A DNA stretch of 18,120 bases from Acidimicrobiia bacterium (lineage in GTDB: Bacteria; Actinomycetota; Acidimicrobiia; Spongiisociales; ZC4RG35), in contig JAOUGY010000041.1 of the NCBI GenBank assembly GCA_029865445.1, positions 1-18,120 on the forward strand, in the 5' to 3' direction. Under the pieces are notes generated by a model. That model was not told the origin of the DNA and searched no databases. It saw nothing but the letters and a program-made list of their open reading frames with translations. The translations under genes and the position numbers were made by a program. Each line of letters begins with the position of its first letter. The stretch's first letter is position 1. This document shows positions 1 to 7,253 of this stretch, one piece after another.

Positions 1-999
1 CTCGTCACCGAGAACCAGATCTCAATCCTGTTCTCGTTCACCCGCTCCTACTTCCACGTGGACACGGCAACCCCGAACGCCTTGATCCATTTTCTCTCGA
101 CATTGATGCCTCGCAAACGGCGGGCCGAGCTGTACATCTCGATCGGACACAACAAGCATGGAAAGACTGAGCTCTACCGTGAGCTGAGACTCCACATGGC
201 GCTGTCTGGTGAGCGGTTCGAGATAGCCCGGGGCACCAGGGGGCTGGTGATGGTGGTCTTCACACTCCCGGGATTCGACGTCGTGGCGAAGGTGATCAAA
301 GACCGGTTCGGTGAGCCGAAGCAACTCACGAGGGATCACGTGCTGAGCCGGTACCGGCTCGTGTTCAGGCACGACCGGGCGGGGCGGCTCATCGACGCCC
401 AGGAGTACGAACATCTCGAGTTTCCGGTGAGGCGTTTCGACCAGGAACTGCTCTCCGTTCTCGCCAACGAATGCGCAAGAACCGTCAGTGTCGGCGAAGA
501 CACCGTCCACATCGGCCATGCGTACCTCGAACGCAGAGTCACCCCCCTCGATGTGTTCCTGCACGATGCGGAGCCCGACGCCGCGGAGGCCGCCATCGTC
601 GACTACGGCAATACCATCAAGGACCTGGCGGCGTCGGGGATCTTTCCCGGCGACATGCTCTTGAAGAACTTCGGAGTCACCCGTCACGGACGGGTCGTCT
701 TCTATGACTATGACGAGCTGACGACGCTGGACGAGTGCGTCTTTCGGGCGCTGCCCGTTCCCACGTCGTACGATGACGAGATGGCCGCGGAGCCCTGGTT
801 CACCGTTGGCCCCGACGATGTGTTTCCGGAGGAATTTGCGACATTCCTGGGTGTACAGGGTCGGTTGCGGGATGTCTTTCTCGCCAACCACGCCGATATC
901 TTCGAGGCCGCCACGTGGCGAGAGTGGCAACGGCGTGTGGCACAGGGGGAGGTCATCGAGATCTTCCCCTACGGAGAGACGTTGAAGCTGCGTCGGTGA
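1..999 (+). CDS. aceK: Isocitrate dehydrogenase kinase/phosphatase AceK, 5'-truncated by the window edge
   Basis: This is a partial gene: frame 1 is open from the first base and ends at TGA 997-999, giving 332 C-terminal residues of a protein that is about 580 residues in E. coli. AceK phosphorylates and dephosphorylates isocitrate dehydrogenase in the cytoplasm. Phosphorylation shuts IDH down and diverts isocitrate into the glyoxylate bypass during growth on acetate or fatty acids. Family signatures are continuous: LFSFTRSYF (about residues 10-18), LMPRKRRAELY, GLVMVVFTLPGFD, the ATP-contacting segment KVIKD, RHDRAGR, YLERRVTPL, and the catalytic/metal block FPGDMLLKNFGVTRHG followed by VVFYDYDE, then EPWFTVGPDDVFPEEF. 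All expected active-site Asp and Asn positions in this half are present, so the visible part looks functional. No terminator was seen in the 69 bases before the acetyltransferase gene, so co-transcription is possible. AceK is best known from Proteobacteria; its presence here is noteworthy. Confidence 0.95.
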   Translation, partial: LVTENQISILFSFTRSYFHVDTATPNALIHFLSTLMPRKRRAELYISIGHNKHGKTELYRELRLHMALSGERFEIARGTRGLVMVVFTLPGFDVVAKVIKDRFGEPKQLTRDHVLSRYRLVFRHDRAGRLIDAQEYEHLEFPVRRFDQELLSVLANECARTVSVGEDTVHIGHAYLERRVTPLDVFLHDAEPDAAEAAIVDYGNTIKDLAASGIFPGDMLLKNFGVTRHGRVVFYDYDELTTLDECVFRALPVPTSYDDEMAAEPWFTVGPDDVFPEEFATFLGVQGRLRDVFLANHADIFEAATWREWQRRVAQGEVIEIFPYGETLKLRR

Positions 1000-1068
1000 G
1001 TCGGTGGAAGATGGCCGGGCTCCAGGCGTCTACCCTCGTCTGAGTCGAGTCTTCGCGAGGTTTCACAC

Positions 1069-3849
1069 ATGGGGGTATACCCTTCCGAATACGAACTGGA
1101 CGTGGTACTCCGCGACGGTGAGGTCGCCCAAGTCCGTCCGATACGTCCGACCGACGGCGACCTGCTGGTCGACTTCTTCGAGCGGCTCGGTCCCGAGAGC
1201 CGCTACTTCCGTTTCTTTCGGGTCAAGCGCAATCTCGACCCGAGGGAGGTCGAGTACTTCACCAACGTCGATTACCACGATCGGATGGCGCTCATCGTCA
1301 TGCACGACGGTCGGATGGCCGCAGTCGGCCGCTACGACCGAAGCCAGGAAGATCCTCACGTCGCCGAGGTGGCCTTCGCCGTGGCCGACGATCAGCAGGG
1401 ACGGGGCCTCGGAACCGAGCTGCTCCAGCTCTTGACGTCGGCCGCCCGACAGCGTGGTGTGTCGGGATTTCGAGCGTTCGTTCTCCCCGAGAACGTGCAG
1501 ATGATGCGAGTGTTCCGAAATTCCGGGTTCGAGCTGCACCGGACCATGGACGACGGCATCTTCACCGTCGACTTCCCGGTCGCCTACACCGACGACGCCC
1601 GGCGGGCTGCCGAGGACCGGGAGAAGCGAGCGGTGGCGGCGTCGGTGCTCCCACTCTTCTTCCCGAGATCGATCGCGGTGGTGGGAGCCTCGACCCGGGT
1701 CGGATCGATCGGGAACACGCTGTTTCGAAACCTCCTGCATACAGGATTCGGTGGGACGTTGTATCCGGTGAACCCGACGGCCGGTGTGGTCAACGCCGTG
1801 AAGGCCTATCCGAAGATCTCAGACATCCCCGACGAGGTCGACCTCGCCTTCATCGTGGTCCCCGCCGAACACGTGCTGGGAGTCGCCCGGGAATGCGCAG
1901 CCAAAGGTGTCCGCGGGTTGGTGGTCATTTCGGCCGGGTTTGGTGAGGTCGGAGGTTCGGGCCACGGCCTCGAAGACGAGTTGCTGGCCATCGTGCGAGA
2001 TGGCGGGATGAGGATGGTGGGCCCCAACTGCATGGGTCTGTTGAACACGGCGCCATCGGCCAACCTCAACGGAACCTTTGCGCCGGTGTTTCCGCCCGCA
2101 GGCAACATCGCCATGTCGAGCCAATCGGGAGCGCTTGGGATCGCCATTCTCGAGTTCGCCCGCCGGAACCGAATCGGCATCAGCCAGTTCGTCTCGGTCG
2201 GGAACAAGGCAGACGTTTCGGGTAACGACCTGCTGTTGTTCTGGGAGGACGACCCCTCCACCGATGTGATCCTGCTGTATCTCGAGTCGTTCGGCAATCC
2301 GCGCCGGTTCGCCCGCCTCGCCCGCAGAATCGCACGCAAGAAGCCGATCGTGGCGGTGAAGTCGGGTCGCACCAAGGCCGGCAGCCGGGCCGCCTCTTCC
2401 CACACCGGCGCCCTGGCATCGATGGACGTCGCCGTCGACGCCATGTTCAATCACGCCGGCGTCATCAGGGTCGACACACTCGAGGAGATGTTCGCAGTGG
2501 GATCCCTGCTGGCCAATCAGCCGGTGCCGCGGGGCCGGCGTGTCGGGATCATCACCAACGCCGGCGGTCCGGCGATCCTCGCAGCCGATGCTCTCGAGTC
2601 GGAAGGGCTGGTGCTGCCCGAGTTCTCTCAGGACCTTCAGGCCCGGATCCGCTCGGTCTTGCCGGCGGAGGCGGCGGTGCGCAATCCGGTCGACCTCATC
2701 GCCGGTGCGACCGCCGAGCAGTACCGGCAGGTGGTGCCGGAGATCCTCAAGAGCGGCGAGGTCGATTCGGTGCTCGTGATCTACGTACCAGTGTCTTCGA
2801 CGGGTGTGGCGTCGGTGGCCCCGGCGTTGGTCGAGGTGGCCGAATCCAACGATCACGAGTGCACGCTCCTCTCGGTGTTCATGCAGTCGGAGGAGGCGTC
2901 GGCACATCTGGAGGGCGAGCAGGTCACGATTCCCACGTTCCCATTTCCCGAAGACGCGGCGCTGGCGCTGGCGCGCGCCGTCCGATACGGGGACTGGCTC
3001 GATACCGAGCCGGGGATGGTTCCGTTCTTCGAAGACGTCGAGGGAAAACGGGCCGCCAAGGTGGTCGGCGATGCGCTCGACCGTATGGGCCCGGACGGCG
3101 GTTGGCTCGAACCGCACGAGGTGGAGAGCCTGCTCGACGCGTTCGGAATCCCCCGACCGGTGTCTCACCTCGCCCAGAGCCGGGAGGAGGCCGTGGAAGC
3201 TGCCAGGACAATCGGTGGTCCCGTGGCGATGAAAGTGGTCTCCTCTGAGGCGCTGCACAAGTCGGACGTGGGTGGCGTGGTCCTGGACGTGGACGGCGAC
3301 GACGCGGTGGCGACCACGTTCGACCAGATCGCGGCCGCATGCCCGGTGAGGGACGGGATCCTCGTCCAGGAGATGGTGCGGGGTGGGCACGAGTTGCTGG
3401 TGGGAATGACCGAGGACCCAAACTTCGGTCCGATGATCGTGTACGGACTCGGCGGCGTCTATGTCGAGCTGCTGGGTGACGTGACGTTCAGGCTGCATCC
3501 GCTGACCGATGCGGAAGCCTGGACCATGATGTCCGAGATCAAAGGCGCACGCCTGCTCGACGGGTACCGGAATCTCCCGCGCGGAGACACCGAGGCGGTG
3601 CACGAGGTGCTCCTTCGGGTCTCGGCACTGGTCGCGGCCGTCCCCGAGATCGTGGAGATGGACCTCAACCCGCTCCTGGTCCTCGAACCCGGGTCGGGCG
3701 TCAAGGCCGTCGACGCCCGTATTCGCGTCGAACGACTCGAACCAGGGTGGTCTCCGGAGATCGAAGACCTACCGGGCGTGGCAGGCTCCCGGCACGATCC
3801 GCATCCCGTCGCCGCTACGCTCGAAATCAATCCAGTCGAGGAGACCTGA
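1069..3849 (+). CDS. Bifunctional GNAT acetyltransferase / ADP-forming acyl-CoA synthetase-like protein (Pat type, GNAT first)
   Basis: The protein has 926 residues. Residues about 20-165 form a GNAT domain with acetyl-CoA loop QQGRGLG at 109-115. About 195-290 is a CoA-binding Rossmann domain (SIAVVGAS near 199-206). Two succinyl-CoA-ligase-like domains follow, with GRTKAGSRAASSHTGALA around His445. About 680-890 is an ATP-grasp domain (ALHKSDVGGV, EMDLNPLLV). Proteins with these parts (PatZ/YfiQ, SePat, SlPatA) acetylate lysines of acetyl-CoA synthetases and other enzymes, the synthetase-like part acting in acetyl-CoA sensing. The GNAT-first order resembles the actinobacterial SlPatA type and is the reverse of enterobacterial Pat. 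His445 lies where the ADP-forming acyl-CoA synthetases carry their phosphohistidine, so real synthetase activity cannot be excluded. The ATG at 1069 follows GCGAGG with 8 bases spacing. The stop TGA overlaps the next ATG by one base. The domain call is secure; the target protein is inferred. Confidence 0.9.
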   Translation: MGVYPSEYELDVVLRDGEVAQVRPIRPTDGDLLVDFFERLGPESRYFRFFRVKRNLDPREVEYFTNVDYHDRMALIVMHDGRMAAVGRYDRSQEDPHVAEVAFAVADDQQGRGLGTELLQLLTSAARQRGVSGFRAFVLPENVQMMRVFRNSGFELHRTMDDGIFTVDFPVAYTDDARRAAEDREKRAVAASVLPLFFPRSIAVVGASTRVGSIGNTLFRNLLHTGFGGTLYPVNPTAGVVNAVKAYPKISDIPDEVDLAFIVVPAEHVLGVARECAAKGVRGLVVISAGFGEVGGSGHGLEDELLAIVRDGGMRMVGPNCMGLLNTAPSANLNGTFAPVFPPAGNIAMSSQSGALGIAILEFARRNRIGISQFVSVGNKADVSGNDLLLFWEDDPSTDVILLYLESFGNPRRFARLARRIARKKPIVAVKSGRTKAGSRAASSHTGALASMDVAVDAMFNHAGVIRVDTLEEMFAVGSLLANQPVPRGRRVGIITNAGGPAILAADALESEGLVLPEFSQDLQARIRSVLPAEAAVRNPVDLIAGATAEQYRQVVPEILKSGEVDSVLVIYVPVSSTGVASVAPALVEVAESNDHECTLLSVFMQSEEASAHLEGEQVTIPTFPFPEDAALALARAVRYGDWLDTEPGMVPFFEDVEGKRAAKVVGDALDRMGPDGGWLEPHEVESLLDAFGIPRPVSHLAQSREEAVEAARTIGGPVAMKVVSSEALHKSDVGGVVLDVDGDDAVATTFDQIAAACPVRDGILVQEMVRGGHELLVGMTEDPNFGPMIVYGLGGVYVELLGDVTFRLHPLTDAEAWTMMSEIKGARLLDGYRNLPRGDTEAVHEVLLRVSALVAAVPEIVEMDLNPLLVLEPGSGVKAVDARIRVERLEPGWSPEIEDLPGVAGSRHDPHPVAATLEINPVEET

Positions 3850-4616
3850 TGTCGTTGGTAGACCTCACCGTGGACGGGGCAGTCGCCCTCGTACGACTCA
3901 ACCGTCCCCCGGTCAATGCCCTGTCGGAGGAGTTGTCCGTCGAGTTGGGTGAGGCTTTCGATCGGTGCGCAGATCCTGAGATCAGGGCTGTTGTCGTGAC
4001 GGGCCAGCCTCATTTTGCGGCAGGAGCCGACATCAAGGGCTTCCAGGCGGCGTACGACTCGGGGGTGGACGAGAAGCTGGCCGGCGCTCTTCTTGGAACG
4101 GTGGCCAAGCTCGAGAGTTTGGAGAAGCCCACCATCGCAGCGATACACGGTTACGCACTCGGGGGCGGGCTGGAGCTGGCGATGGGATGTGACTTCCGCT
4201 ACCTGGCCGTCGACGCCAAAGTCGGACAACCAGAGATCCTGCTCGGCATCATTCCCGGCGCAGGGGGCACACAACGGCTTCCCAGGATCGTGGGCTATCA
4301 GCGTGCCAAGGAGATCGTGTTCAGCGGCCGCCAGGTCGACGCCGAGGAAGCGGAGAGGATCGGGCTGGCCGACAGGGTCGCTCCGACCGAGGAACTGCTC
4401 GACCTCGCCCTCGCCGACGCCGGTCGGTGGGCCGCCGGACCGACCCGGGCTCTTGCGGCCGCCAAGCGGGCGCTCAATGACGGTTGGGGTCACGTCATGG
4501 GGCAGGCGCTGATGGTGGAAGCGGGTGCTTTCCAGGACTGCTTCTGGACCGACGATGCCAAAGAGGGCGTCGCTGCATTCATCGAAAAGCGCAAAGCCGA
4601 GTTCACCGGTAGGTGA
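3849..4616 (+). CDS. Enoyl-CoA hydratase/isomerase family protein (crotonase)
   Basis: The protein has 255 residues, the usual length of a single-domain crotonase. It is expected to hydrate trans-2-enoyl-CoA to 3-hydroxyacyl-CoA in beta-oxidation or a related acyl-CoA pathway. The oxyanion-hole segments are FAAGADIKGF (57-66) and GYALGGGLEL (101-110). Both catalytic glutamates of true hydratases are present: Glu109 in GGGLELAMGCD and Glu129 in GQPEILLGIIPGAGGTQRL, 20 residues apart as in the mammalian enzyme (Glu144/Glu164). This supports hydratase activity over other crotonase reactions, but substrate chain length cannot be read from sequence. An in-frame ATG-less extension exists upstream, but ATG 3849 is chosen because GAGGAG lies 5 bases before it and the start overlaps the acetyltransferase stop (TGATG). 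The 3' end overlaps the transporter start by 4 bases, so the three genes look like one operon. Confidence 0.92.
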   Translation: MSLVDLTVDGAVALVRLNRPPVNALSEELSVELGEAFDRCADPEIRAVVVTGQPHFAAGADIKGFQAAYDSGVDEKLAGALLGTVAKLESLEKPTIAAIHGYALGGGLELAMGCDFRYLAVDAKVGQPEILLGIIPGAGGTQRLPRIVGYQRAKEIVFSGRQVDAEEAERIGLADRVAPTEELLDLALADAGRWAAGPTRALAAAKRALNDGWGHVMGQALMVEAGAFQDCFWTDDAKEGVAAFIEKRKAEFTGR

Positions 4617-5752
4617 CGTCGACCCCGAACCTCGAGACCTCTCGGGAACTGATCGTCCTCACCGCCGCCAAGACGGTGGCGAATGCGGCCCTGAGATGGG
4701 TGTCGCCATTCCTTCCTGTGCTCCAAGCGGCGCTGGGGGCGTCGACGGCGACGCTGACCACGGTGATGGGGGTGGCCGAACTCGGCGGATTGACGACGAT
4801 GGTCACAGGCCGGGTGCTCGATCGGGGCCGGGAGCGGTCGGTGTTCGTGGCCGGGCTGGGAGCGGTCGTCGTCTCATCGCTCCTGGCCTTGAGGGGATCG
4901 GTCCTCTTCTTTGCGTTGTCGTTTGGTGTCCTCGTGATCGGTGTCGCCAACCTGACCGTGGCGGCTCACGCCTGGATCGGCCATCGCGTCCCGTTTTCCC
5001 GTCGCGGGCGGGCGATTGGGATCGTGGAGATGTCCTGGGCGATCGCTCTCGGGGCGGGTGCGCCCGTCATGGCTCTGCTCATTGGCCGATTCGGGTGGCG
5101 CGGTCCCTACGTCGCCCTCGTGATCGCCGGGTGTGTGGCGATCGGAGCGGTGACATGGCGAGTGAGCGACTCGCCGGCGAGTGGTGATACCGCGGACCGC
5201 CCGAAGATGGTTCGGTCCGCCTACGTTCCCTTGGGGGTTTCGGCGGCGGTGGCGGCTGCAGGAATGGCGGTCTTCGTGGTGTCGGGTGTCTGGCTCGACG
5301 AACACCACGGGGTGTCGCTGGGCGGACTGGGTTTCGTGGCCGCGGCGATCGGGATGGTCGAATTGGGCTCCTCGTCGATGGTCGCCGCAGTGTCCGACCG
5401 ACTGGGAACGCTGCGATCGGTGACAATCGGTGGCCTCGTGCTCCTCGCCGGTCTCGCAATGATTGCTTCGGCTCAAACCTCGATCGTGCTGGCGGTGAGC
5501 GGACTGCTCGTGTTTCTCGCCGGCTTCGAGTTTGCCTTCGTGGCGTCGCTGACGCTGGTCACCGAAGCGGCGCCGGAGGCGAGAGGAAAGGCGATCGGGA
5601 TCGGCAACGCCCTCGGCACGGTCTCTCGGGCCATCGCGGTCGCCACCAGTGGGCTGCTCTATCAGTATTTCGGCATGAGGGCGTCGGTGGGGCTGGCCGC
5701 ACTGGCCGCCACGACCGCGCTCCTCCTCACCCGCGTTCGAGCAACCGTTTGA
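4613..5752 (+). CDS. MFS transporter, substrate unknown
   Basis: This is a 379-residue integral membrane protein with roughly eleven to twelve hydrophobic segments, matching the major facilitator superfamily in length and pattern. A motif-A-like sequence, GRVLDRGRER, sits at residues 66-75 in the loop after the second membrane segment. A charged, less hydrophobic stretch around residues 182-202 (SDSPASGDTADRPKMVRS) is the usual central cytoplasmic loop between the two six-helix halves. The gene starts with GTG at 4613 inside the stop of the enoyl-CoA hydratase gene (GTGA, 4-base overlap) and has no clear ribosome-binding site of its own, which suggests translational coupling. The operon context hints at organic acids, acyl compounds or export of a metabolite, but no substrate can be assigned. 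Its last 26 bases overlap the 3' end of the convergent SRPBCC gene. Confidence 0.85.
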   Translation: MTSTPNLETSRELIVLTAAKTVANAALRWVSPFLPVLQAALGASTATLTTVMGVAELGGLTTMVTGRVLDRGRERSVFVAGLGAVVVSSLLALRGSVLFFALSFGVLVIGVANLTVAAHAWIGHRVPFSRRGRAIGIVEMSWAIALGAGAPVMALLIGRFGWRGPYVALVIAGCVAIGAVTWRVSDSPASGDTADRPKMVRSAYVPLGVSAAVAAAGMAVFVVSGVWLDEHHGVSLGGLGFVAAAIGMVELGSSSMVAAVSDRLGTLRSVTIGGLVLLAGLAMIASAQTSIVLAVSGLLVFLAGFEFAFVASLTLVTEAAPEARGKAIGIGNALGTVSRAIAVATSGLLYQYFGMRASVGLAALAATTALLLTRVRATV

Positions 5753-6164
5753 GTCCCGACAGGTTGCGCCTCCAGATGGCGGCCAGCACGGGCCGGGCGA
5801 ACCAGGCGGTGATACCGCCACCGAGATACCAAGGGAACGACAGGTCCTCGGTCCACGAGAATCGGGTCGCACCTGCCACGGCCGCCAGGTCGAATCGGCC
5901 CCACCCGGTGACCAGGCCCGAGTGGCGTACGCCGATCGCGCGCTCCTCGACCCAGTCGGTCACTTCCATGATGTCATCGGTGTGGAGCGGCCCCACGCGG
6001 GTCAGGACCCGCATCTTCGTGCCCGTCCCTCTCCGCTGGTCGGTGAGGAACTCAATCGATTCGGCATCGGCCATCCACTCGGCATGTGTCTCCAGATCCG
6101 AGGCTCGGTCCCAGACCCGGAGGATCGGAGCAGCTATGTCGACGCTGACGAAGATACGTGCCAT
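5727..6164 (-). CDS. SRPBCC family protein (polyketide cyclase/dehydrase-like START fold)
   Basis: This 145-residue protein has the look of the SRPBCC superfamily, which binds hydrophobic ligands in a deep cavity. The start MARIFVSVDIAAPILRVWDRASDLETHAEWMADAESIEF matches the first strand, helix and loop (family pattern: strand, P-x-x-V-W, then D-x-x-x-x-x-W). Later strands (TKMRVLTRVGPL, DIMEVTDWVEERAIGVRH, ATRFSWTEDL) and the C-terminal amphipathic helix are also present. No catalytic residue can be assigned. ATG 6164 is preferred over ATG 6173 because GGGAGG lies 9 bases upstream of the former but directly abuts the latter. It lies 2 bases after the restored stop of the monooxygenase gene, so the two are probably co-expressed. 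The function is unknown; ligand binding is inferred from the fold. Confidence 0.8.
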   Translation of the reverse strand: MARIFVSVDIAAPILRVWDRASDLETHAEWMADAESIEFLTDQRRGTGTKMRVLTRVGPLHTDDIMEVTDWVEERAIGVRHSGLVTGWGRFDLAAVAGATRFSWTEDLSFPWYLGGGITAWFARPVLAAIWRRNLSGLKRLLERG

Positions 6165-6166
6165 GG

Positions 6167-7161
6167 TCACCATCCTCCCATGGAGATGAGCTCCAGATTC
6201 GTGATCGGTCTGCCACATCGAACGCGCTGGAGGCGATCATGAGTTCGTCGGCGCCGAACCGTTCCGTGACCTGGGCGAGACCGGAGGCGACCTGTTGGGG
6301 GTCGCCGGCAATGTGACTCGACGGCATCGACAGAGCCACGCCCAGGTCTGGGTGCCGGTTTGCGTCTTCGGGTGAGAGCAGGGTGATGTGGCGTCCGGTC
6401 CGGAGCGCGAACCGGCGCAGGCGGGTGGGGGCCGAGAGCCACTCCGCACGTTCGGAGGTCTCCGCCGCCAGCGCGGACACCGTCACGATGACATGTGGCT
6501 CCGGATGCCGCTCCGACGGGGTGTAGTCGCGGCGGTAGATCCGCAGGGCATCCTCGGTTCCCCCGGTGTCGAAGTGGTGTGCGAATGCGAACGGAAGGCC
6601 GAGCCGCGCCGAGAGACGGGCGCTGTAGTCGCTCGACCCGAGCAACGCGATGGTCGGGGAGGATGTGGCCATGGGGGTGGCGCGCACCTGTGTGTAGAGG
6701 CCGTCGGTGATTCGGATGTCGCCGAGCAGGGCCATCACCTCCAGAAGATCGGAGGGGAAGCCATCGATGGGCTGGATTGCCCCCCGGCGCAGGATGGCGG
6801 CGGTGGAGCGGTCGGATCCGGGCGCCCGGCCGATTCCGAGATCGATTCGTCCGGGGTGCAGTGCTTCCAGGAGGGCGAATGCCTCGGCAACGGCGAGGGG
6901 CGAGTGGTTTGGTAGCATCACGCCGCCCGAGCCGACTCGGATGTGCTGGGTGTGTGCAGCAAGGTGCGCCATCAGCACCGACGGCGTCGTCGAGGCGACC
7001 GTGGGCATGTTGTGGTGCTCGGCGACCCAGAAGCGTCGGTACCCGAGCCGGTCCGCGGCGATTGCGAGCTCGGTCGTGGCGGAAAGCGCGTCAGCGGTGG
7101 TCGAACCGGCGGCTACCAGCGCCAGGTCCAGCACGCTCAACGCCGGGGGACTGATCCTCAC
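6167..7161 (-). CDS. LLM class flavin-dependent oxidoreductase (luciferase-like), apparent 1-base frameshift near the 3' end
   Basis: This is a luciferase-like monooxygenase of the group 1 type, which uses reduced FMN or F420. Characteristic blocks are LSVLDLALV at the start, LGYRRFWVAEHHNMPTVASTTPSVL, then RVGSGGVMLPNHSPLAVAEAFALLEALHPGRIDLGIGRAPGSD, and near the end FGADELMIASSAFDVADR. GTG 7161 is chosen because the family begins only a few residues before LSVLDLA; no good ribosome-binding site was seen. The main frame runs on to 6052, giving an uncharacteristic Ser/Arg/Asp-rich tail that overlaps the SRPBCC gene by 113 bases. One extra base near 6206 would instead continue as ITNLELISMGGW and stop at TGA 6167-6169, matching the family's usual ending (a YELL-like helix) at about 330 residues. 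The coordinates given assume this repaired frame. The break could be a sequencing error or a real mutation that lengthens the tail. Confidence 0.85.
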
Positions 7162-7163
7162 GG

Positions 7164-7227
7164 CACACAGGTTGGCAGATCGAACGGGCTGTCGAGTTGG
7201 TACACACAGGTTCTGCCAACCTATGCT
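7164..7227. promoter_or_regulatory. Divergent promoter region with inverted and direct repeats between the monooxygenase gene and pepA
   Basis: An 11-bp perfect inverted repeat, AGGTTGGCAGA at 7169-7179 and TCTGCCAACCT at 7212-7222, is separated by 32 bases. The match extends outward as TCTGCCAACCTRTG on both strands, each copy pointing at the gene on its side. A 10-bp direct repeat, CACACAGGTT, lies at 7164-7173 and 7203-7212, and AGGTT/AACCT at 7208-7222 forms a short extra dyad. TATGCT at 7222-7227 is a plausible -10 box for pepA, with TTGGTA at 7197-7202 as a poor -35 (19-base spacing). The arrangement is what one expects of paired operators or matched divergent promoters; the binding protein is unknown. 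Confidence 0.5.
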
Positions 7228-7253
7228 CGGCTGGGACATATTCGGGAGTTGAT

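Noticed and set aside
1819..3603. A 594-codon open frame on the minus strand
   Set aside because: It is antisense to the well-supported acetyltransferase gene and its translation is His/Arg/Asp-rich without domains.
6052..6166. The 3' extension of the monooxygenase frame
   Set aside because: It is antisense-like, low-quality sequence inside the SRPBCC gene in another frame and is best explained by the frameshift near 6206.
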